Source of the DNA: Pseudanabaena galeata CCNP1313
GTDB lineage: Bacteria; Cyanobacteriota; Cyanobacteriia; Pseudanabaenales; Pseudanabaenaceae
Assembly: GCF_029910235.1 (NCBI RefSeq)
Contig: NZ_CP112874.1
Coordinates: 4,392,501 to 4,456,500 of the forward strand
Length of the DNA: 64,000 bases
Direction: 5' to 3'
This document shows positions 8,594-15,538 of the stretch, piece after piece. Numbering within the stretch: the stretch's first letter is position 1; every line of letters starts with the position of its first letter. The position numbers and the translations under genes were made by a program. Under the pieces are notes generated by a model, which saw only the letters and a list, made by a program, of their open reading frames with translations, ran no database searches and had not been told where the DNA came from.

Positions 8594-8950
8594 ATGAACG
8601 CTAAACTGATTAATGGACAAACTAAGCTATCGATTAACGTCTTAGTCAAGAATGAAAAAGATGGTAAAGTCAGCGCTAGAGTATTAGGATTACCCGAATA
8701 TAGCGTTATTAGCAGCGATCGCCAATCAGCTATTTTGGAATTAGATCGATTAATTACTACAAATTTATTAGAGAGTGAGGTCGTATCTTTAGAACTAGAA
8801 ATTCCCAAACGAGAACATCCTTGGCGAAAGTTTGCAGGAATTTATAGGAATAGTCAGCTATTTGGATCTGTACTAGTTAACATCGAATCTCATCGCCGTG
8901 AATTAGATTCACAGACTATAATTGACTACCATGAGGAAAAAATCGCTTGA
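8594..8950 (+). CDS. Putative antitoxin partner of a decayed VapC
   Basis: 118 residues from the ATG at 8594; an in-frame ATG at 8570 would add eight residues. I do not recognise a named family. The first ~75 residues alternate in a HicB/DUF1902-like strand pattern (LSINVLVKNEKDGKVSARVLGLPEYSVI), and the C-terminal tail is charged. The antitoxin role is inferred: it sits immediately before a PIN-domain reading frame, and its stop codon overlaps the likely TTG start of that toxin. The gene itself has no lesion. Confidence 0.6.
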   Translation: MNAKLINGQTKLSINVLVKNEKDGKVSARVLGLPEYSVISSDRQSAILELDRLITTNLLESEVVSLELEIPKREHPWRKFAGIYRNSQLFGSVLVNIESHRRELDSQTIIDYHEEKIA

Positions 8951-9378
8951 GTTTGCTGATACTCGATACCGATCATGTTTCTTTGTTTCTCAAAGGAAAT
9001 ACTCCCGTTTGCGATCGCATATTTCAAACTGATCCAGATAAATTAGCTATTTCAGTGATTACGGCTGAAGAGATCTGTCAAGGGTAGCTTAGTGAAATTA
9101 ATAAGTGTCGTCAAGCATCCCAGTCATCAAAACTACTTTTAGCTTATGCCGAGTTTGAGAACGCTTTGGACTTCTTCCAAACTATACGGAGAGTTAGTTT
9201 TGACAATAACGCATATTGTCAGTTTGAGATTTTACGTTCCCAATTTAGGCGTTTGGGTACAAGAGATTTGAGGATCGCAGTGATCGCTCTGTCTATCAAC
9301 GCCACTGTAGTTACACGTAATGCTAAAGACTTTGGACAGATCTTAAATTTGTCTATCGAAGATTGGTCTACGATTTAA
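8947..9378 (+). pseudogene. VapC-like PIN-domain toxin with an internal amber codon
   Basis: One frame runs from TTG 8947 to TAA 9378 with a single in-frame TAG at 9085-9087. The PIN-domain signature spans the lesion: the first acidic residue in LLILDTDHVSLFL, the second in TAEEICQG, the third in TRDLRIAVIAL, and TRNAKDF near the end. Total length is about 143 codons, normal for VapC. The residue at the stop is probably tryptophan in the ancestor (QG-W-LSEI, TGG to TAG), an inference from related VapC proteins. No frameshift is seen, so the inactivation looks recent. VapC toxins are Mg-dependent ribonucleases. Confidence 0.8.
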
Positions 9379-9429
9379 GGCTATTTGACTAATCACCCAT
9401 AAACAGCGATCGCCTATTCATTCCCACAC

Positions 9430-9565
9430 CTAGCGATCACTTCTCAAATAATCACATCACAAGGCGATCGCTATTTGCTAAAAGTAAAACCGTGATCGAT
9501 TTAAATGATGTTAAACAAATACTTGGTTTATGAGATTTTAGCTAAATCGATATTTGAATAAGTGC
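9430..9565 (+). repeat. Antitoxin-3'-end repeat, copy 1
   Basis: Contains CTTCTCAAATAATCACATCA, then a fragment encoding the last residues of an antitoxin (LNDVKQILGL and stop), then TTAGCTAAATCGATATTTGA. The intact source-like sequence is the 3' end of the antitoxin gene at 11699-11896. Other copies are at 11310 and 12545. Confidence 0.7.
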
Positions 9566-9573
9566 TTTAAACT

Positions 9574-9829
9574 TTAATAATGGTAACGAATCTGAACCAG
9601 CAAAAGTGTATCATTCTCAATTTTGTAGAGAATCCTATGCTCATCGTCAATGCGTCTAGACCAATATGCCTGATAATCCATGTTTTAATGGTTAGGGTTT
9701 GCCTATGCCACTATGGGGATTGCGTTGGATATCTTTGATAAGGTTGTTAACTCGATTGAGCATTTTTTTGTCTGTTTGTTGCCAGTAAAGATAATCTTCC
9801 CAAGCACGTTCTGAGAAAAGTATCTTCAC
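9574..9829 (-). pseudogene. YoeB toxin remnant (stop codon and frameshift)
   Basis: Reading the minus strand from GTG 9829 gives a YoeB-like start: VKILFSERAWEDYLYWQQ, then NNLIKDIQRNPHSGIGKP. A TAA then takes the place of a codon before PLKHGLSG. One base later than expected the frame shifts, and the remaining sequence encodes YWSRRIDDEHRILYKI and ends VQIRYHY-stop at 9574. The catalytic C-terminal region (RI..EHR, RYHY) is thus present but out of frame. The start overlaps the YefM antitoxin stop, the normal operon arrangement. The antitoxin is intact while the ribonuclease toxin is dead. Confidence 0.82.
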
Positions 9830-10077
9830 TCGATTAGCTCCCGCACAGTAACGCCGCCAGATTCTAATTCGGCGATCGCCTCAAAAATTCGTTTCGCATT
9901 ATTACGACTTTTTAAGAGGTAAGCAGTCTCGGTGAGGGATTCATAATCTTCAAGAGATAGAAGTACTGCCGACGGTTGTTGATGGCGCGTAATGATCAGA
10001 GGATCGTGGCGATCGCATACTTGATCGATCATTTTTGCCAAGTTTCTCTGTGCATCAACATAAGAAATTACGTTCAT
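9826..10077 (-). CDS. YefM/Phd-family antitoxin
   Basis: 83 residues, beginning MNVISYVDAQRNLAKMIDQV and containing PLIITRHQQPSAVLLSLEDYESLTET, the standard Phd/YefM DNA-binding fold. The C-terminal tail, which should wrap the toxin, includes SRNNAKRIFEAIAELE. It normally neutralises YoeB and represses the operon. Its partner downstream is a pseudogene, so this is an orphaned antitoxin. The insertion sequence begins about 50 bp upstream of the start and has split the original promoter region from its surroundings. Confidence 0.88.
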   Translation of the reverse strand: MNVISYVDAQRNLAKMIDQVCDRHDPLIITRHQQPSAVLLSLEDYESLTETAYLLKSRNNAKRIFEAIAELESGGVTVRELIE

Positions 10078-10128
10078 AAAGTTGTCGATCTGCTATTGCT
10101 TGCTAGATTGTTAACGATTATAGCTTTT

Positions 10129-11269
10129 CTTAGTACAGGACAAAAAGTTGCAAAAGTAAGCAGGAAGGGGTTTTATAAAAGATAACCACATCACAAATAA
10201 AACCCCTATGAAAGAGATTAGCGTATTTTGCGAAAAGTTACATGAACATCTGCAATGGAATGGAACAAGACTCTTATTTGTGTCGATGTTCCTGATCGCA
10301 CTAATGCGAGTAAAGACAGTAAACCTAGCGGAAATCGCGACAGGATTTAGTGGAGAAGCCAAAGTCGAATCACACTATAAGCGGTTACAGAGATTTTTTC
10401 GAGAGTTTGAAGTGGACTATGAAAGCATCGCTTTAATGGTCGTCAAAGTGATGAAAATACCTGAACCATGGGTAATCAGTATCGACCGCACCGATTGGAG
10501 ATTTGGTAAGACGGTATTTAATGTGCTGACATTGGGAGTAGTGCATCACGGTATCGCATTCCCGTTGGTCTGGATGATGCTGGACAAAAAAGGTAACTCG
10601 AACACCCGTGAACGTTGTGAATTGTGTAATCGATTTCTGGAAATATTTGGAGATCGCAAAATCGACTTTTTGACCGCAGACCGAGAATTTGTGGGGGAAG
10701 AATGGTTTGATTACTTGCTGTGTGACCCATGTACCCACTTTCGTATCCGTATTCGCAAAAACACCTTGCTTGACGATGGGCAGAAGCAACTACGGGCTGA
10801 CGTTTGTTTCCAAGATCTCCAAGTTGGTCAATCGAAAGTATTGTCTAAGCCGAGGCTTGTTTGGCAACATTGGCTCTATATTGCGGCAATGCGTCTGGAG
10901 GATGGCGATTTGTTAATTGTAGCAACCGCTCATGACCCTAATACCGCTATTGCTGACTATGCCAAACGTTGGGCGATTGAGACTTTGTTTGGCTGTTTTA
11001 AATCCCGTGGCTTTTGTTTGGAGGCTACTCACCTTCAAGCCCCTGAACGCCTTTCTAAACTTATTGCTTTACTCACCCTCGCTTTATGTTGGGCTTTTTC
11101 TTCGGGGCTTTGGCTTGCTCAGCTCAATCCCCTCAAACCTAAAAAGCACGGTCGCTTACCTAAAAGCATTTTTCGTCTTGGTTTTGATTTTCTGCGTCAT
11201 ATCATCTTTGACATCCATCTCAATTCCGAGGCTTTCTTCAACTCCATTAAATTTTTGTCCTGTACTTAG
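10129..11269 (+). mobile_element. IS4-family-like insertion sequence, complete
   Basis: 1141 bp with 18-bp terminal inverted repeats that differ at one base (CTTAGTACAGGACAAAAA left; CTAAGTACAGGACAAAAA as the complement of the right end). AGCTTTT is present at 10122-10128 and again at 11270-11276, taken as the target duplication. It carries one intact transposase gene whose stop codon falls at the last bases of the right end. Intact gene, near-identical ends and matching flanks suggest a young insertion. Confidence 0.85.
10208..11269 (+). CDS. DDE transposase, IS4 family-like
   Basis: 353 residues. The catalytic triad can be placed: aspartate in ISIDRTDWRFG (~residue 97), aspartate in DFLTADREFVGEEW (~157), and glutamate in KRWAIETLFGCFKSRGF (~261), which matches the Y-(2)-R-(3)-E-(6)-K pattern of IS4 transposases (YAKRWAIETLFGCFK). 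The N-terminal 80 residues are a helical DNA-binding region. The gene is intact and the element is probably mobile. It lies between TA modules and inserted upstream of the yefM antitoxin. Confidence 0.92.
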   Translation: MKEISVFCEKLHEHLQWNGTRLLFVSMFLIALMRVKTVNLAEIATGFSGEAKVESHYKRLQRFFREFEVDYESIALMVVKVMKIPEPWVISIDRTDWRFGKTVFNVLTLGVVHHGIAFPLVWMMLDKKGNSNTRERCELCNRFLEIFGDRKIDFLTADREFVGEEWFDYLLCDPCTHFRIRIRKNTLLDDGQKQLRADVCFQDLQVGQSKVLSKPRLVWQHWLYIAAMRLEDGDLLIVATAHDPNTAIADYAKRWAIETLFGCFKSRGFCLEATHLQAPERLSKLIALLTLALCWAFSSGLWLAQLNPLKPKKHGRLPKSIFRLGFDFLRHIIFDIHLNSEAFFNSIKFLSCT

Positions 11270-11309
11270 AGCTTTTACCTAAATCGGCGATCGCCTATTC
11301 ATCCCATAA

Positions 11310-11410
11310 ACAGCGATCGCTTCTCAAATAATCACATCACAGGGCGATCGCTTTAGATGATGTTAAACAATTGCTTGGTTTATGAGGCGATCGCTAAGTT
11401 GCTATTTATT
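11310..11410 (+). repeat. Antitoxin-3'-end repeat, copy 2
   Basis: CTTCTCAAATAATCACATCA followed directly by a fragment encoding LDDVKQLLGL-stop and a shortened downstream part. It lacks the AAAAGTAAAACCG spacer found in copies 1 and 3. It lies between the insertion sequence and the next TA pair. Confidence 0.65.
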
Positions 11411-11441
11411 TGAAGTAAGATAAGATCTAAAATCATCAAAA

Positions 11442-11690
11442 ATGAAATACGGTATTGAATTTAAGCCTAAAGCAATTAAGGATTTACGGAGTCTCCCCAA
11501 ACAAATACAGGATAAAATATTAGAAAAGGTTCAGTTAATGGAAAATGATCTAGCTGGCGATGTGAAAAAGCTAACCAATTTTACGCCTGAATATCGATTA
11601 AGAGTTGGTAACTATCGCGTACTCTTTGAGATAGAAAATGAAAATATCGTGATTTATCGCGTTAAACCTAGAGATAAAGCCTACCAATAA
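11442..11690 (+). CDS. RelE/ParE-family toxin
   Basis: 82 residues: MKYGIEFKPKAIKDLRSLPK at the N-terminus, NFTPEYRLRVGNYRVLFEIE in the core and YRVKPRDKAYQ at the end. These are the RelE-type strands with the basic residues that contact mRNA in the ribosomal A site. It is intact, with its antitoxin 8 bp downstream. Toxin-first order is less usual for RelE but known for HigB-like pairs. RelE toxins cleave mRNA on translating ribosomes. Confidence 0.88.
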   Translation: MKYGIEFKPKAIKDLRSLPKQIQDKILEKVQLMENDLAGDVKKLTNFTPEYRLRVGNYRVLFEIENENIVIYRVKPRDKAYQ

Positions 11691-11698
11691 ACTCTATT

Positions 11699-11896
11699 AT
11701 GCTTAACTTAAATCCAGAATTGATCACTAAAGATGGTAAACCGATGTTTGCGGTGCTTCCCTATGAGCAGTTTTTGGCAATTAAAGATATGTTAGAAGAC
11801 TTTCAAGATTTGCAAGACTTGAGATCTGCTAAGCAGGAAGAATACAATCAACCTGCTATCGCTTTAAATGACGTTAAACAAATGCTTGGTTTATGA
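11699..11896 (+). CDS. Antitoxin for the upstream RelE toxin
   Basis: 65 residues (MLNLNPELITKDGKPMFAVL...), a short Phd-like antitoxin of the kind paired with RelE in cyanobacteria; the role is assigned by position. The C-terminal codons (ALNDVKQMLGL-stop) and about 30 bp beyond are repeated three times nearby without the rest of the gene (9430, 11310 and 12545), so this 3' end has been a source or target of recombination. Confidence 0.72.
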   Translation: MLNLNPELITKDGKPMFAVLPYEQFLAIKDMLEDFQDLQDLRSAKQEEYNQPAIALNDVKQMLGL

Positions 11897-11992
11897 GATC
11901 TTAGCTAAACCGCTATTTGAATAAGTGCAGTAAAGGCGATCGCACCTGAAGTTAGACAACGTATAATTTTAGCAACCAGTTAGGAAATCAAG

Positions 11993-12277
11993 ATGATCGT
12001 TGAAACAAGCTATGCACAGACATCTCCAAGTTTGAACGTATTACTTGATCGTGTTGTCAACGATCGCGAGATTATCTATGTCAAAAGTGAGAGTGGTGAA
12101 AATGTTGCTCTGATTGCTGCGGATGAATTACAAAGCATTTTAGAAACTATGCATCTCTTGCGATCGCCTAAAAATGCTGAACGATTGCTAAATGCCATTA
12201 GCCGTGCCAGAACGCATACAGAAGCTAGTCAAACACCTGATCAGTTACGAAATGAGTTAGGACTATTCAATGAGTAG
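11993..12277 (+). CDS. YefM/Phd-family antitoxin (intact pair)
   Basis: 94 residues. MIVETSYAQTSPSLNVLLDRV and the REIIYVKSESGENVALIAADELQSI segment match the Phd/YefM DNA-binding fold. The C-terminal region RSPKNAERLLNAI parallels the YefM at 9826-10077. The stop codon overlaps the start of the YoeB-like toxin by 8 bp. It should repress its own promoter and neutralise the toxin. Confidence 0.88.
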   Translation: MIVETSYAQTSPSLNVLLDRVVNDREIIYVKSESGENVALIAADELQSILETMHLLRSPKNAERLLNAISRARTHTEASQTPDQLRNELGLFNE

Positions 12278-12545
12278 TTCGCCTGTATCTAGGTCGGCTA
12301 TTTTCGATCAGGATTTTCGTATAGATTTAACGCATTGGATATCTGTAGATCGCAAAGTTGCTTTAAGAGTAATGGATTTAGTTGATGCAGTCATGCGCGA
12401 TCCTTTTAGTGGAATTGGGAAGCCCGAACCATTGAAATATCTTGGTTCTGGTATTTGGTCTCGCCGCATTACCCAAGAGCATCGGTTAGTATATCTAGTT
12501 GAGAAAGAATGTATTAAGTTTTTACAATGTAGATATCACTATTGA
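12270..12545 (+). CDS. YoeB-family mRNA interferase toxin
   Basis: 91 residues with the complete YoeB C-terminal half: PFSGIGKPEPLKYLGSGIWS, RRITQEHRLVYLVE and the final CRYHY. These include the glutamate, arginine and histidine used in ribosome-dependent mRNA cleavage. It overlaps the antitoxin gene by 8 bp. It also gives a local reference for the dead YoeB at 9574-9829, which shows GIGKP-stop-PLKHG at the equivalent place. Confidence 0.9.
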   Translation: MSSSPVSRSAIFDQDFRIDLTHWISVDRKVALRVMDLVDAVMRDPFSGIGKPEPLKYLGSGIWSRRITQEHRLVYLVEKECIKFLQCRYHY

Positions 12546-12680
12546 ACAGATCGCTTCTCAAATAATCAAATCACAAGGCGCTCGCTATTCGCTAAATGTA
12601 AAACCGCGATGATCGCTTTAAATGATGTTAAACAAATGCTTGGTTTATGAGATTTTAGCTAAATCGCTATTTCAATAAAT
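12545..12680 (+). repeat. Antitoxin-3'-end repeat, copy 3
   Basis: Starts directly at the YoeB stop. CTTCTCAAATAATCAAATCA, then the fragment encoding ALNDVKQMLGL-stop, then TTAGCTAAATCGCTATTTCA. It includes the AAATGTAAAACCG spacer, as copy 1 does. Confidence 0.7.
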
Positions 12681-13110
12681 TGCTGTGAAGGCGATCGCTA
12701 TTATCGCGACAAAAAGGGGCTGTTTCATAAAAATTTGTTTACTTAATGCTGTCAAACAAATTTTTATGACATATGCGACAAACTACTCTTCTTACTCAGT
12801 TAATCCTTGCTCTTGCCTTAATTTCTAACCTTAAATTCAGTTTCAATGGCGAATTTTCTGGTAAAAACTTGCCATCAGATAATGGTAATCACCCTAAAAG
12901 CTCAGTAAAGCGTTAACTTTTACTTTTCGCAACATTTAACATTTAAGGTTAAATGTTGCGGAGCATTCAGATCAGAATAATATGATTTTTTAATGTAGAC
13001 AATTTCACTTAGTCTCGCCACTTATATTTATGACTATTTTGCAGGGATAAGATAGTTAAGATAAAACCTAAGTAGTTAACCTAATAGCTGTAAATTTACT
13101 CGTTTTTATT
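12681..13110. other. Gene-poor gap with inverted repeats
   Basis: An inverted repeat CATAAAAATTTGTTT...AAACAAATTTTTATG lies at 12726-12768, and a second (CGCAACATTTAAC...GTTAAATGTTGCG) near 12928-12960. A 47-codon ORF (12773-12916, MRQTTLLTQLILALALIS...) has a signal-like start but no clear ribosome binding site, so I do not call it a gene. The region may hold remnants of a mobile element. Confidence 0.5.
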
Positions 13111-13617
13111 TTAGATCCGTGTGTTTATATCGTTCTGAATAGTCTGTTCATCACGAGTTGAAGGTTCTCCCGAAAATTTTAATCTGCCAAAATGCCAACG
13201 TCCTATCTTTAAAGCAAATACTTTCGCTTTGATATAACCACTATGAGTAATGATTAAGTCTAAAGCAGTGTTATAAAAAAACTGACTGTCAACATAAACA
13301 TCCTTTCTATACTCAGCTACCCCTAATTTTTTAAGTATTTCGTTGGCAATATTTTCATCAAACTGAGTCTCTAGTTGTTGAAATAAAGGGGTTAGTTCTT
13401 GCTTTAAAATATCACCTTTGACTAATAATTCTTCTCCTGCTTCATTCATCCTCTTGTTGTATTCGTCTATATCTCTTTTTTGTTGGTTTTGTATTGACCT
13501 CTCAATTTCTTGACGCTTTTTTTCTTCTTTTTCTTTTTCTTGTTTCCCTGCTGGTGTTTGAGAATACCAAATGAGGAAAACAACCGCCCCCACTAGCGCT
13601 AATAGAATTATTTCCAT
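13111..13617 (-). CDS. Membrane-anchored coiled-coil protein of unknown function
   Basis: 168 residues. Residues 1-19 (MEIILLALVGAVVFLIWYS) form a single N-terminal membrane anchor. Residues ~24-95 are strongly charged and helical (KQEKEKEEKKRQEIERSIQ...), likely coiled coil. The C-terminal ~70 residues look like a small mixed domain (FFYNTALDLIITHSGYIKAKVF). I recognise no family. It is AT-rich and located in the accessory island. Confidence 0.6.
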   Translation of the reverse strand: MEIILLALVGAVVFLIWYSQTPAGKQEKEKEEKKRQEIERSIQNQQKRDIDEYNKRMNEAGEELLVKGDILKQELTPLFQQLETQFDENIANEILKKLGVAEYRKDVYVDSQFFYNTALDLIITHSGYIKAKVFALKIGRWHFGRLKFSGEPSTRDEQTIQNDINTRI

Positions 13618-13726
13618 CCACTTTTTTCTATTTTTATAGCCCTAATTCGGGTTGAACATAATCATAAACGTTTTCTCCTAGTGTACTTTTAATGTGATCG
13701 CCTGACAGAGACGAATCGCATCTGGA

Positions 13727-14065
13727 TTAATCTCGACCGCCGAAGGCTGCACTAAGAAGCTCGACAAATCCGTAGGCAACAAGTCCTACGCCTATCGCGC
13801 CCTTAATCCCGTGACCAGCAGCCTCCAGCTTGCGACCCTTCTTGCTAGCCCTCTCCATCTCGAAGAAGGAGTCAAGGGAAAGCTGAGTGCAGTCACCCAT
13901 AGAGTCACTGAGTTGACCGCTAAACTCCGTGAGGCTCATGCTTTCGTAGTCGTCTTGTGCGGCGATCGCCTTCTTCTTTTTTCTACCGCGAGTGGAGGAC
14001 TTCGCCGCCTTCCGTTTCAGATAGCCTTCAAACATCTCATCAATTTCCGCATCAGTCAGCGCCAT
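13727..14065 (-). CDS. Small hypothetical protein with basic and glycine-rich segments
   Basis: 112 residues: an acidic N-terminus (MALTDAEIDEMFEGYLKRKA), a basic patch GRKKKKAIA near residue 30, and a hydrophobic glycine-rich C-terminus (GAIGVGLVAYGFVELLSAAFGG) that could be a membrane segment. No family recognised. The open frame, an ATG and a reasonable upstream AAGGAGAAA support it being real. Confidence 0.5.
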   Translation of the reverse strand: MALTDAEIDEMFEGYLKRKAAKSSTRGRKKKKAIAAQDDYESMSLTEFSGQLSDSMGDCTQLSLDSFFEMERASKKGRKLEAAGHGIKGAIGVGLVAYGFVELLSAAFGGRD

Positions 14066-14486
14066 CTCTATTTCTCCTTGTTTTGTTATGGGAAAGTTTT
14101 CAGACCCCTAATCACTAGGAGACTGCGTTGCCATTAGATAAAACTGAATTTCATCTAATTTGTCGGAACTGATGAATGCAATTAAGCTTCGGCGTTAGAA
14201 ACAATCTAGCCCCCAATTTTTAATTGCTTACAGCTTATATTCAGCAAAATAGCTCAATTATTAAACCTCTTATTTTTTATAAAGTCCAGAGGTATTTTTT
14301 TAAGCGATCTGAAATGAGATTTAGGAGGCACTGGTAGTTAAGCGATCGCTTGACTGAAACTCGTACATATTTTGATTCCGATCTGAATCGAGATTGAGGC
14401 GATCGCTCTTATTGGCATATAGTATATTTACACTTATTACACTTACTTCAAAAAATCAACCCATCTCAACATCAGCAATCTTTAAA
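14066..14486. other. AT-rich intergenic gap
   Basis: About 420 bp between divergent genes. Only isolated HIP1 sites and A/T tracts are visible. It presumably holds promoters in both directions. The open frame before 14487 has no ATG and is not taken as coding. Confidence 0.4.
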
Positions 14487-14963
14487 ATGTATATGTTGAA
14501 CGACCTACCAGATTCTGTTTTTGCACCTGAGCCAGACACCCTACCAATACAACGCCTAGAAGCAATGCTAGAAAAAGCATATCCAAAGTTTGTCGGTCTA
14601 GACGGTGAAGAAATCATGTTGCCTGACTCTATATATCAAGCCCTTCGGCAAGTTATTCACATGATGGCATCGGGACAAGTTATATCTTTGGTTCCTTATG
14701 ATTTGCATTTGAGTACCATTCAAGCCTCTGACTTACTCAATATTTCACGCCCTTATTTATATAAATTGTTAGATCAAGGCGATATCCCCTATATCAAGGT
14801 AGGTACGCATCGCCGCGTCCAGTTTCAAGACTTAATGCAGTACAAAAAACAAAGAGATGCTCAGCGTCATCAAGCTTTGAGCGAGCTTCCTGAACTTAGT
14901 CAAGAGTTAGGATTTTATACACCAGAAGATGACCGCTTAACCGAGGCTATTTCACCAGCGTAA
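14487..14963 (+). CDS. Excisionase-type HTH antitoxin
   Basis: 158 residues from the ATG at 14487. The MerR/excisionase-like helix-turn-helix is clear at residues ~80-125: STIQASDLLNISRPYLYKLL, DQGDIPYIKVGTHRRVQFQD. Proteins of this type precede PIN-domain toxins and repress the operon. The TAA stop overlaps the ATG of the toxin remnant (TAATG). The gene is intact, but its partner is deleted internally, so it is another orphaned antitoxin. Confidence 0.82.
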   Translation: MYMLNDLPDSVFAPEPDTLPIQRLEAMLEKAYPKFVGLDGEEIMLPDSIYQALRQVIHMMASGQVISLVPYDLHLSTIQASDLLNISRPYLYKLLDQGDIPYIKVGTHRRVQFQDLMQYKKQRDAQRHQALSELPELSQELGFYTPEDDRLTEAISPA

Positions 14964-15120
14964 TGAGTTTGCAATCATCTCGATTTCCCGTTGTCCTTGA
15001 CTTCTGTGTGCATTAGTTCAGTTGAAGCCCAAAGCGCCGATCAGTTTTTAATCTATCTAGCATGATTTGTTTCCTCAAGAGATCAGGCAATTTCTCCAGA
15101 CTCAGGCAAGTTATTTATAA
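14963..15120 (+). pseudogene. PIN-domain toxin remnant with internal deletion and frameshift
   Basis: The ATG at 14963 begins MSLQSSRFPVVLDFCVH, the usual start of PIN toxins paired with excisionase-like antitoxins (VVLDACV in relatives), and meets TAG at once. From about 15026 sequence resembling the toxin C-terminus resumes: VEAQSADQFLIYL, one extra base, then HDLFPQEIRQFLQTQASYL-stop at 15120. Most of the domain, roughly 100 codons or more, is missing. The joined ends show a deletion rather than random sequence. Confidence 0.75.
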
Positions 15121-15231
15121 CTATAGCCATCTGTATCAGGACAAATCAAAACCCAAATAATGTGGGGCGGCGCTTCGCGCCGCCCCACATTATTTGGGTT
15201 TTATGTCCTAACAAGAATGGCTATAGCTATA
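15119..15231 (-). repeat. Family A element, copy 2
   Basis: Inverse orientation of copy 1 at 4333-4446, with the same terminal sequences (CTATAGCCATCTGTATCAGG left, ATGGCTATAGCTATA right). The palindrome core (about 15147-15203) differs from copy 1 by paired changes in both arms: ATGTGGGG here against GTGTGAGG there, each perfectly complemented. It starts at the PIN toxin stop codon. Confidence 0.85.
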
Positions 15232-15358
15232 AAAAAGCCACCCATATCGGTTACAGACTTACTCAATGTTTTACAAACCTCTGAGCCAAACTTTGTGAGT
15301 AGGCTTAACTAAAAGCGATCGCCTACAAGGTTATCGAAAAAAATATTTCCTAACACTT

Positions 15359-15386
15359 TTGCGACAAAGCTTAAATACGCTATAAT
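15359..15386 (+). promoter_or_regulatory. Likely rps1 promoter
   Basis: TTGCGA at 15359-15364, a 16-bp spacer and TATAAT at 15381-15386, matching a sigma-70 promoter. A roughly 150-base leader to the ATG at 15539 would follow, with a small hairpin (AACCTATGCCTATAGGTT) just after the start site. A long leader suits autoregulation of ribosomal protein S1, but no specific element is recognised. Confidence 0.55.
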
Positions 15387-15538
15387 TACAAACCTATGCC
15401 TATAGGTTTTACTAAAAATATTAACGACACAAATAGGCGTAGGATGTAAACCGCACCAAGCTGTAAATAGCTACTGCTCTTACATTTCTGGGAGGAAATC
15501 CAGATAAATTCAAAACAGGAACAAGGAAAAATTTAGTT

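Noticed and set aside
10433-10789. Minus-strand ORF within the insertion sequence
   Set aside because: It is a shadow of the transposase; no second IS gene is needed for this family.
12773-12916. 47-codon ORF with signal-like N-terminus
   Set aside because: No convincing ribosome binding site or neighbour; it sits among inverted repeats. Noted only inside the gap entry.
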